From NCBI GenBank assembly GCA_937950565.1, contig CALFCS010000171.1, forward strand, positions 1 to 18,254: DNA of 18,254 nucleotides, in the 5' to 3' direction. The number at the start of each line of letters is the position of its first letter. The stretch's first letter is position 1. Below, piece after piece: positions 12,605 through 18,254 of this stretch. The position numbers and the translations under genes were made by a program. This stretch comes from an uncultured Lachnospiraceae bacterium (lineage in GTDB: Bacteria; Bacillota; Clostridia; Lachnospirales; Lachnospiraceae). The notes under the pieces were generated by a model. The model made no database searches and was not told the origin of the DNA. It saw nothing but the letters and a program-made list of their open reading frames with translations.

Positions 12605-13298
12605 GCATAAAAAAGCAGAACTCATTCTGATTATTATTGTACTGATTGGTTTGATAGGAGCCGGTAGAAAGCTTGTAGACCTTGTCTCATCGGGGAAAGT
12701 AAAGACAGGAGAGGATACGGTGATTATCGATTGTGGGCACGGAGGAGCAGACCCCGGGAAGGTAGGAATCAACAATGCACTTGAGAAAGACCTTAACCTT
12801 CAGATTGGGAAGTTGGTAAAAAAGAGGTTAAAAAAAGAAGGAATAAAGGTATTGATGACAAGAGAAAAAGACGAGATGCTGGCAGGAGAGGAATTTGATA
12901 ATAAGAAAGTGCAGGATATGAAGGCCAGGGTGGAGTATATTAATAAAACTGCTCCTGCGCTGGCTGTAAGTATTCATCAGAATAGTTATCATGAGGAGAA
13001 TGTCAGAGGCGCCCAGGTCTTTTATTATTCTCATTCAAAGGAGGGAGAACAGGCGGCGGATATGATGCAGGCAGCGCTGCTTTCTCTTGACATGGAGAAC
13101 ACGAGAGAAGAAAAACCAAATGACAGTTATTATCTGTTGAAGAAGACGGAAGTGCCGACGATTATTGTAGAATGTGGATTTTTAAGTAATTATGAGGAGG
13201 CGCAGCTTTTGATTTCAAAGGAATACCAGGAGAAAGTTGCAGACGCGATTACGGAGGGGATAAAAACGTATCTTGCGTCAAAAACAATTGGAAAGTAA
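12603..13298 (+). CDS. cwlD: N-acetylmuramoyl-L-alanine amidase, CwlD type
   Basis: 231 residues with an N-terminal signal-anchor (about 5-22, AELILIIIVLIGLIG) and an Amidase_3 catalytic domain. The zinc and catalytic residues are visible: His46 (IIDCGHGGADPG), Glu61 (NALEKDLNL), His125 (VSIHQNSY) and Glu190 (TIIVECGFLSN). The size and single-domain form fit CwlD, which in spore formers removes the stem peptide so that muramic-delta-lactam forms in the cortex. Start: no good ATG exists. The TTG at 12603, 7 nt after AGGGGG, gives MHKKAELIL and a sensible N-terminus; a TTG at 12585 is upstream of the ribosome site. Expression may be limited because the site is part of a terminator stem. The stop is 24 nt before Sua5. 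Confidence 0.87.
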   Translation: MHKKAELILIIIVLIGLIGAGRKLVDLVSSGKVKTGEDTVIIDCGHGGADPGKVGINNALEKDLNLQIGKLVKKRLKKEGIKVLMTREKDEMLAGEEFDNKKVQDMKARVEYINKTAPALAVSIHQNSYHEENVRGAQVFYYSHSKEGEQAADMMQAALLSLDMENTREEKPNDSYYLLKKTEVPTIIVECGFLSNYEEAQLLISKEYQEKVADAITEGIKTYLASKTIGK

Positions 13299-13316
13299 AA
13301 AAGAGTGTAGTATAAT
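13288..13316 (+). promoter_or_regulatory. sua5 promoter placing the start at the ATG
   Basis: TTGGAA (13288-13293) and perfect TATAAT (13311-13316) with a 17-nt spacer, the -35 lying inside the last codons of cwlD. The A of the start codon is 7 nt after the -10, the usual position of a transcription start. Confidence 0.7.
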
Positions 13317-13322
13317 GAAAAC

Positions 13323-14384
13323 ATGGACACGATAATAAAAAAAATAAACAAACTACAACCAAATAGTGAAGAGAACAAAAGAATATATGAAAAAGCCGGA
13401 GAAATCCTGAAAAAAGGCGGTCTGGTTGCATTTCCGACAGAGACCGTGTACGGATTGGGAGCAGATGCGCTTAACCGGGATGCATCTGAGAAAATTTATG
13501 CGGCGAAAGGGAGGCCATCTGATAATCCTTTGATTGTACATATTACAAATATGGAGGATCTGGAAAAGATAGTGGAAACGATTCCAAAGGAGGCGTATAT
13601 TGTCGCAGAGAAGTACTGGCCGGGTCCGCTTACAATGATATTTGAAAAAAAGGAGATTGTTCCATATGAAACAACAGGCGGCCTTGATACAGTTGCGGTA
13701 CGGATGCCCAGTGATGAGACGGCAAGAGAGGTGATTCGGGCTGGCGGAGGATATATAGCGGCTCCCAGTGCAAATACTTCCGGGCGTCCCAGCCCGACGA
13801 TGGCCGGGCATGTGGAGGAGGATTTGGGCGGTAGAATTGATATGATTGTAGATGGAGGCGCTGTGGAAATCGGCGTTGAATCTACGATACTGGACATGAC
13901 TGTCACTCCGCCGATGATCTTAAGGCCGGGGAAGATAACGAAAGAGATGCTTGCAGAGTTGATCGGGGAGGTTGCGGAAGACCGGGCGCTCATCAGACCG
14001 GATAGCGGCATTGCGCCAAAGGCTCCGGGCATGAAATACAGACATTATGCTCCGAAAGCCGAATTAAGTATTGTAGAGGGTCCTGCGGAGCTTGTAGTGG
14101 GCGCCATTAATCAGATGACTGTCGGATATCTTTCAAAAGGATATAAGGTGGGAATTATCGGCACAGAAGAAACGGTGGAGAAGTACCGGGCAGGAGTTAT
14201 AAAAAGTATCGGAACCCGTTCGGATGAAGCAACCATTGCCAGACATCTTTATTCTATTTTACGGGAGTTTGATACAGAGGATGTGGATTATATTTTTAGT
14301 GAATCCTTTTCAACAGGAGGCATTGGTAATGCAATTATGAACCGTCTGTTAAAAGCGGCGGGGCATCATGTGATAAATGTTTAA
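13323..14384 (+). CDS. L-threonylcarbamoyladenylate synthase (Sua5/YwlC)
   Basis: 353 residues: an N-terminal YrdC/TsaC domain (about 20-210) plus a C-terminal Sua5 domain (about 240-350), so it is the long Sua5 form. Motifs: KGGLVAFPTETVYGLGADAL, IYAAKGRPSDNPLIVHI, YWPGPLTMIFE, VAVRMPSDETAREVI, APSANTSGRPSPTMAGHV, VESTILDMT and PGMKYRHYAPKAEL, the linker that covers the active site. It makes threonylcarbamoyl-AMP from Thr, bicarbonate and ATP for the t6A modification of ANN-decoding tRNAs. No Shine-Dalgarno sequence precedes the ATG, but a promoter does, at a distance that would give a leaderless mRNA. The next ORF begins inside its last codons; the better start for that gene is 26 nt after this stop. 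Confidence 0.93.
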   Translation: MDTIIKKINKLQPNSEENKRIYEKAGEILKKGGLVAFPTETVYGLGADALNRDASEKIYAAKGRPSDNPLIVHITNMEDLEKIVETIPKEAYIVAEKYWPGPLTMIFEKKEIVPYETTGGLDTVAVRMPSDETAREVIRAGGGYIAAPSANTSGRPSPTMAGHVEEDLGGRIDMIVDGGAVEIGVESTILDMTVTPPMILRPGKITKEMLAELIGEVAEDRALIRPDSGIAPKAPGMKYRHYAPKAELSIVEGPAELVVGAINQMTVGYLSKGYKVGIIGTEETVEKYRAGVIKSIGTRSDEATIARHLYSILREFDTEDVDYIFSESFSTGGIGNAIMNRLLKAAGHHVINV

Positions 14385-14409
14385 AAGTATTGTAGAGAGG
14401 AGAAACAGA

Positions 14410-14898
14410 ATGGGAAATAAACGAGAAGATTATATAAGCTGGGATGAATACTTTATGGGAGTTGCGATGCTTTCCGGGATGCGTTCGAAGGATCCGAATA
14501 CGCAGGTGGGGTGCTGTATTGTAAGTCAGGACAATAAGATTTTATCCATGGGTTATAATGGACTCCCATGGGGATGTTCGGATGATGAATTTCCATGGGA
14601 CCGGGAGGGTGAAGATCCGCTTGAGACAAAATATGTATATACGGTACACAGTGAGCTGAATGCAATCCTGAATTATCGCGGAGGAAGTCTGGAGGGAGCG
14701 AAGCTGTATGTCTCTTTGTTCCCGTGTAATGAGTGCGCGAAGGCAATCATTCAGTGTGGAATTAAAGAGATTATATATGACTGCAATAAATACGATCAGA
14801 CTCCGTCCGTACAGGCTTCCATGCGGATGTTTGATGCGGCGGGGGTAAAGTACCATAAATATCACAGGACCGGCCGCAGGGTGGAGATTGAGCTTTAA
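14410..14898 (+). CDS. dCMP deaminase family protein (ComEB-like)
   Basis: 162 residues with the zinc-dependent deaminase fold. ISWDEYFMGVAMLSGMRSKD and PNTQVGCCIV are typical of dCMP deaminases. The catalytic motif is HSELNAIL (His80, Glu82), and the zinc Cys pair is PCNECAKAI (Cys106, Cys109). GYNGLPWGCSDDEFPWDRE supplies the substrate-binding loop. The enzyme converts dCMP to dUMP for thymidylate synthesis. The start at 14410 is chosen for GAGAGGAGAAAC upstream; an earlier in-frame ATG at 14377 overlaps sua5 and lacks a site. Probably co-transcribed with sua5. Its TAA overlaps the stop of the convergent DUF2508 gene in a shared TTAA. Confidence 0.9.
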   Translation: MGNKREDYISWDEYFMGVAMLSGMRSKDPNTQVGCCIVSQDNKILSMGYNGLPWGCSDDEFPWDREGEDPLETKYVYTVHSELNAILNYRGGSLEGAKLYVSLFPCNECAKAIIQCGIKEIIYDCNKYDQTPSVQASMRMFDAAGVKYHKYHRTGRRVEIEL

Positions 14899-15137
14899 TC
14901 AGCTGTCATTTTTATTTGCTTCAGCAGGAAACGATAACGTTTCCATGCTGCATTTCCTTCGTAAATATAACAGTCAATCAAATCCGGGTCAGATGCATTC
15001 TGGAAGTTCGTATAAGCGTCTTCTATATCACGCCGGACTTGTGCAAGCTCTTCCATAATTGTATTGTTTTCCGGATCAAAGGTCAGTCTTTTGTAAATGT
15101 CTTCTTCTGTGCTTTGTCCTCTTGGAAATAATTTCAT
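14895..15137 (-). CDS. YaaL-like DUF2508 family protein
   Basis: 80 residues, acidic and helical. The signature is ELAQVRRDIEDAYTNFQNAS, then DPDLIDCYIYEGNAAWKRYR and FLLKQIK, which fits the YaaL/DUF2508 family (D-P-x-L-I-D-x-x-I-Y pattern and YxFLLKxxK end). Function is unknown. In Bacillus subtilis yaaL sits directly before bofA near recR; here the two are neighbours but divergent, with about 107 bp between them. The ATG at 15137 has GGAGGCAGATT on the minus strand. Confidence 0.82.
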   Translation of the reverse strand: MKLFPRGQSTEEDIYKRLTFDPENNTIMEELAQVRRDIEDAYTNFQNASDPDLIDCYIYEGNAAWKRYRFLLKQIKMTAD

Positions 15138-15244
15138 AATCTGCCTCCATATGACTTATATATTTTCTGGTTAGTATGAGCAGATTTCAGGAATAAAATG
15201 CAGCAGGACAGGATATACATGGAAGTAGATAGAGGAAAGAGGGG

Positions 15245-15460
15245 ATGGATATGCCGGAAAGAGGTTCCCGTATGGTGGCTGGCTTTTTTGTTCGTGCAAT
15301 TTTGGGATTCACACTGATATTTTTTATAAATGAGTTCCTTGAGGTAAATGATATTTCGTTAAGCGTCGGGCTTAATCCTGTTACGTTTGCTACATCCGGA
15401 GTGTTAGGGACTCCGGGGGTGGCGCTCCTTTACGGAATTTCATTTTATCAGGGATTATAG
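15245..15460 (+). CDS. Pro-sigmaK processing inhibitor BofA family protein
   Basis: 71 residues with a hydrophobic N-terminal helix (VAGFFVRAILGFTLIFFINE) and the BofA pattern SVGLNPVTFATSGVLGTPGV then ALLYGI. In B. subtilis BofA blocks the SpoIVFB protease until the forespore signal arrives. The homologue here may have another role, and the window does not show sigK or spoIVFB. Two ATGs, 15245 and 15251, are possible: the first has AGAGG 9 nt upstream, the second GAGGGG 6 nt upstream. The last codons overlap the stop of the convergent phosphopantetheinyl transferase gene. Confidence 0.85.
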   Translation: MDMPERGSRMVAGFFVRAILGFTLIFFINEFLEVNDISLSVGLNPVTFATSGVLGTPGVALLYGISFYQGL

Positions 15461-16099
15461 ATTTTGATATGCGACGGTACATATATAACTGTCAGGAGCA
15501 GGAATGGGGGTGAGATGCCAGGAGGTAGATTTCTCCTTTAGCTTTTCATCGGAAGAAATGATGTGAAATGAATTTCTGTCTGTTGCGCGAGCATAAAAAG
15601 AGGAGGGACTTATGGCAAACCCTTGTCCTAATCCCTTTAGAAAAGATTCTTTTATAGTCCAGAGGCGAAAAAAAGCCTCTTTTTTTTCATCTTTTTTAAG
15701 ACTGTTGAATGCTTCAGCCTCCAATGGATGAAAAAAATGTCTTGCAATTTTGTCAATATCCACTTTCCGATTCATATTTTCAATATCAATTCCTACAGGA
15801 GTGCAGGCAGATACTGCAAGAGCCATATATTTTCCGGAGTGGGAAAGATTAAAATAAAAATTTTCCCCGGCAGGAAGGTTAGGCAAATATGGCTTTCCAT
15901 GACTTCCGAATTCAATACAAAGAGATTCTTCGGGGATATTTATATAGTGAGAAAGTATTTTCCGCACTTTCCTGTGGCTTTCTTTGTGCAAATTGTTTAT
16001 ATCCTCTATGGGTAGGACCCAGACATGTATGGAGAGGTCTTTTGGAAGGGGTATGTTAAGTGCTTCAAAGTCTTGTAAATTCAATAATTTTATCTCCAT
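15455..16099 (-). CDS. 4'-phosphopantetheinyl transferase, Sfp type
   Basis: 214 residues carrying all Sfp motifs: GKPYLPNLP, FYFNLSHSGKYMALAVS (85-88 NLSHSG), VGIDIENMNRKVDI with the metal ligands Asp105 and Glu107, and FFRLWTIKESFLKGLGQGF with Glu151 and Lys155. It transfers phosphopantetheine from CoA to a carrier-protein serine. It could serve a natural-product or fatty-acid carrier; no carrier or synthase is in the window, so the partner is unknown. The ATG at 16099 follows AAAGGACCTGCC on the minus strand. The gene overlaps bofA at its 3' end by 6 bp, in convergent orientation. Confidence 0.9.
   Translation of the reverse strand: MEIKLLNLQDFEALNIPLPKDLSIHVWVLPIEDINNLHKESHRKVRKILSHYINIPEESLCIEFGSHGKPYLPNLPAGENFYFNLSHSGKYMALAVSACTPVGIDIENMNRKVDIDKIARHFFHPLEAEAFNSLKKDEKKEAFFRLWTIKESFLKGLGQGFAISPSSFYARATDRNSFHIISSDEKLKEKSTSWHLTPIPAPDSYICTVAYQNL
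15661..15687 (+). terminator. Antisense terminator inside the sfp coding sequence
   Basis: AGAGGC-GAAAAAAA-GCCTCT followed by a T8 run on the plus strand. It lies about 200 nt downstream of the bofA stop and inside the transferase gene, whose minus-strand codons here are KKDEKKEAFFRLW. It would end a plus-strand transcript from bofA. Confidence 0.6.
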
Positions 16100-16244
16100 G
16101 GCAGGTCCTTTCTTAAAGCGGATATTTCCGTCTTGGGACGGCAGTTACTGTTATTATTATAGCCTTTTAGGAGGGATTTTCAACAGGAGAAGGGTTCTTT
16201 TTCTATTCATGTTGCACAAAGTTTTACATTTTTTAAAAGAGCTA

Positions 16245-16273
16245 TAGACAAGAGGAAAATGTGAGGTTATAAT
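16245..16273 (+). promoter_or_regulatory. Promoter of the Tad pilus genes
   Basis: TAGACA (16245-16250) and perfect TATAAT (16268-16273), 17-nt spacer. The predicted start near 16280 gives a leader of about 150 nt before tadZ. Confidence 0.7.
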
Positions 16274-16278
16274 CGACC

Positions 16279-16303
16279 TACAAGTTGAATGTAACAGCTT
16301 GTA
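16279..16303 (+). promoter_or_regulatory. 5'-end leader hairpin of the tad transcript
   Basis: TACAAGTTG (16279-16287) pairs with CAGCTTGTA (16295-16303) with a 7-nt loop, right at the predicted 5' end of the mRNA. This is the position of stability hairpins. The rest of the leader (16304-16418) shows no ORF or known riboswitch by eye. Confidence 0.4.
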
Positions 16304-16432
16304 TCTGATTGTTTTATTCTTATTGGCAGATCATGTTAACCTAAGTTATGTTCTTAATTATTCAGCCGGTTCGGCAAAGAATTCGTACAGAAATAACTGA
16401 CAATTTACATGAAGGAACAGGAGGGATATTAT

Positions 16433-17350
16433 GTGCAAAGTAAAAATTTGATTATCTGCGACAGTGAGGAAGAATACGCAGATGCGTTAGCGCAGTATAT
16501 TATGAAAAAGGATGAACTGGCTTTTCAGGTACAGACGTGCAGTGATATTTCTTATGTATTATCTCTGCAGGGAAATACAAAGATTCATTATTTGTTTATT
16601 TCATCCGATTATTCACGGGAAGAGCGTAAGAAACTGACGGCAGAGAAAGTGTTTGTACTGACGGGGAAAGTCAGGGATGATGCTCTTGAAAATGAGACTG
16701 TTGTTTTTAAATATCAGCCGGGAGATGAAATACTGGCGGAGTTGATCCGCAGCTGTAGTAATGCAGGTATGGAGGGTGAAGGGTTTCTTAAGACGGTAAA
16801 GAAAAAGAAAAGTAAGATTATAGGAATCTACTCACCGGTTCACAGAATTGGAAAAACTTCTTATGCGCTGGAGCTTGGGCAGAAGCTTGCGCTGGAAGCA
16901 AATGTCCTGTATCTGAGTCTTGAAGCTTACGGAGGTGTGGGAGGGCACTTCGCGGAGAGTAAGGAGACCTTGAGTGATGTGATTTATTATGCCAGGCAGG
17001 AGCAAAGTAATCTGGGGCTTGTGCTGACAACCATCGTGCAGCATAAGGGCAGACTGGATTATGTGAATCCAATACAGGTATCGGAAGATATGAAAACAGT
17101 ATCCGCCGGAGAATGGATTGATATTATTACGAAGATTATGGAGCAGAGTATTTATGAAATATTGATTCTGGATATGGATGAGGCTGTCAGGGATATCTAT
17201 TCTGTTCTGCAAATATGCAGTGAGATTCATATGCTTACAATTGCGGATGAATATGCCCGGGCAAAGGTCAGACAATTTGAGGAAGAGCTGACGCTTCTGG
17301 GTTATGAGGATGTCCGTCGAAGGATTATCAGGAAGGAGCAGAATCTATGA
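16433..17350 (+). CDS. TadZ/CpaE-like pilus assembly ATPase-fold protein
   Basis: 305 residues. The N-terminal 120 residues form a receiver-like domain (LIICDSEEEYADALAQYIMK, VQTCSDISYVL); from about residue 125 there is a ParA/MinD-type fold: KIIGIYSPVHRIGKTSYALE, NVLYLSLEAYGGV and SIYEILILDMDEAVRDIYSV. The Walker A is degenerate: S-P-V-H-R-I-G-K-T (134-142) replaces K-G-G-x-G-K-T, keeping the P-loop Lys141 but lacking the signature lysine. TadZ localises the Tad secretion machine, and atypical P-loops are common in the group. Start: GTG at 16433, 7 nt after AGGAGGG; the ATG at 16409 precedes that site and lacks its own. The stop overlaps the cpaF start (ATGA). Confidence 0.82.
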   Translation: MQSKNLIICDSEEEYADALAQYIMKKDELAFQVQTCSDISYVLSLQGNTKIHYLFISSDYSREERKKLTAEKVFVLTGKVRDDALENETVVFKYQPGDEILAELIRSCSNAGMEGEGFLKTVKKKKSKIIGIYSPVHRIGKTSYALELGQKLALEANVLYLSLEAYGGVGGHFAESKETLSDVIYYARQEQSNLGLVLTTIVQHKGRLDYVNPIQVSEDMKTVSAGEWIDIITKIMEQSIYEILILDMDEAVRDIYSVLQICSEIHMLTIADEYARAKVRQFEEELTLLGYEDVRRRIIRKEQNL

Positions 17351-18216
17351 TTCAGGCAGAACAGCTCCATGCAAGGGTTTTGGAAGAGCTTGATATGTCC
17401 AGAGAGATTGAGGATGAAGAACTGACAGTGCTGATTCATCGTATCCTTAAGGAAGTATCCGAGGAAGAATATATATCACTGGAAAAGAAAACGGAATTTG
17501 GAAGAGAATTATTTAATGCCTTTCGGAAATTGAATCTTCTTCAGGAATTTCTTGAGGATGAAGAGATTACGGAAATTATGATAAACGGAACGAAAAATAT
17601 ATTTCTGGAAAAGGCAGGACATGTCTATCTGTCTTCGAAACGTTTTGTCTCAAAGGAAAAACTGGAGGATGTGATTCAGCAGATTGCAGCAGGCGCGAAT
17701 CGTATCGTGAATGAAGCGTCGCCGATTGTAGACGCGAGGCTTGCCGATGGCTCCAGGGTCAATGTGGTCTTGTCTCCGGTTGCGATAAATGGACCGATTG
17801 TTACGATTCGTAAATTCCCGAAAGAAACAATTACAATGAATCAGTTGATTCAGTGGGAATCCATAAGTACAGAGGTAAAAGAATTTCTTTCCATGCTTGT
17901 AACGGCAGGTTACAATATATTCATAAGCGGAGGAACCGGATCTGGGAAGACTACTTTTCTAAATGCGTTATCGCAGTATATACCAAAAGATGAAAGAATT
18001 ATTACAATTGAAGACAATGCAGAACTTAGAATTCTTGATGCGCCGAATCTTGTTACTCTGGAAGCGAGAAATGCGAATACGGAAGGAACAGGAGAAATTA
18101 CGATTCGTGATTTGATTAAGACAGCGCTTCGTATGCGGCCGGATAGAATTATTGTAGGTGAGGTGCGTCAGGCAGAGGCAATTGATATGCTGCAGGCTTT
18201 TATATGTACTATATAA
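17347..18216 (+). CDS. CpaF/TadA secretion ATPase, 3'-truncated by insertion
   Basis: A Tad-pilus (type II/IV secretion family) ATPase, 289 residues as it stands. Intact: N-terminal domain with EFLEDEEITEIMINGTKNIF, then DARLADGSRVNVVLSPVAI and TIRKFPKETITMNQLI, the Walker A GGTGSGKTT (195-203, Lys201), the Asp-box-type IITIEDNAELRI, LEARNANTEGTGEITIRDLI and the Walker B region MRPDRIIVGEVRQAEAIDM. After LQAF the expected NTGHDG-type His box is replaced by ICTI and a stop. CpaF proteins normally continue about 100-150 residues, so the enzyme lacks its C-terminal part. The stop comes from AT-rich foreign sequence. Overlaps tadZ by 4 bp, hence translationally coupled. A truncated enzyme is unlikely to power pilus assembly. 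Confidence 0.88.
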   Translation: MIQAEQLHARVLEELDMSREIEDEELTVLIHRILKEVSEEEYISLEKKTEFGRELFNAFRKLNLLQEFLEDEEITEIMINGTKNIFLEKAGHVYLSSKRFVSKEKLEDVIQQIAAGANRIVNEASPIVDARLADGSRVNVVLSPVAINGPIVTIRKFPKETITMNQLIQWESISTEVKEFLSMLVTAGYNIFISGGTGSGKTTFLNALSQYIPKDERIITIEDNAELRILDAPNLVTLEARNANTEGTGEITIRDLIKTALRMRPDRIIVGEVRQAEAIDMLQAFICTI

Positions 18217-18254
18217 TAATTATATATATAACGTATATAAGGATGGAAAATATA
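18200..18254. mobile_element. Probable end of a mobile element inserted in cpaF
   Basis: The last 55 bases are almost pure A/T with a perfect 8-1-8 palindrome, TATATAAT-A-ATTATATA, at 18210-18226, and break the cpaF frame at a conserved point. Group II intron 5' ends (GTGYG) are not seen. The terminal-looking AT-rich palindrome suits an integrative element or transposon end. The identity lies outside the window. Confidence 0.5.

Noticed and set aside
13353..14032. Minus-strand reading frames opposite sua5
   Set aside because: Shadows of the strongly conserved Sua5 sequence, without ribosome sites or recognisable domains.
18200..18254. Group II intron 5' end interrupting cpaF
   Set aside because: The junction lacks the GTGYG-type start expected for group II introns and is nearly pure A/T.

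Overview
The window looks like the chromosome of a Gram-positive, spore-lineage Clostridia, most probably a gut Lachnospiraceae. The reasons are the moderate-to-low GC content, strong AGGAGG-type ribosome binding sites, and a set of Firmicutes genes: MecA, a BofA-type protein next to a DUF2508 (YaaL) protein, CwlD-type amidase, PerR with a 'reverse' rubrerythrin, an NlpC/P60 hydrolase with WalR-type sites, and a Tad pilus locus. Species cannot be fixed from sequence reading alone.

Region 1 (1-2975): the 3' part of an Rpn-type nuclease/transposase gene, a GIY-YIG mini-protein, a hemolysin III-type membrane protein on the minus strand, a folded MITE-like intergenic repeat with a decayed second copy, and an HTH-Uma2 nuclease-fold protein.

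Region 2 (about 3000-5820) is an accessory island of debris and cargo. It holds a tiny ORF, a small gene frameshifted in a poly-A run, an XRE regulator with no visible ribosome binding site, an internally deleted transposase remnant resembling the IS1634 family, and an AT-rich three-gene cassette ending in a SecB-like chaperone. Two of the cassette genes have no function I recognise. This cassette is the best candidate for an undescribed system.

Region 3 (5820-9500) covers stress and cell-wall genes: a rubrerythrin broken by an apparent 4-nt deletion, PerR with operator-like palindromes at both promoters, an exported SH3-NlpC/P60 hydrolase with two perfect WalR-type boxes, a DnaA-box cluster, a DUF1858 protein and MecA.

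Region 4 (9500-16100): an unexplained possibly transcribed stretch, a small unknown protein, a membrane-anchored GH18-type protein with an Arg-rich repeat tail, CwlD (its start lies inside a terminator), Sua5 (apparently leaderless), a dCMP deaminase, YaaL, BofA and an Sfp-type phosphopantetheinyl transferase that carries an antisense terminator inside its coding sequence.

Region 5 (16100-18254): a promoter and structured leader precede tadZ and cpaF (Tad/Flp pilus). cpaF is cut off by an AT-rich junction just after its nucleotide-binding core, probably the end of an inserted mobile element that continues beyond the window.
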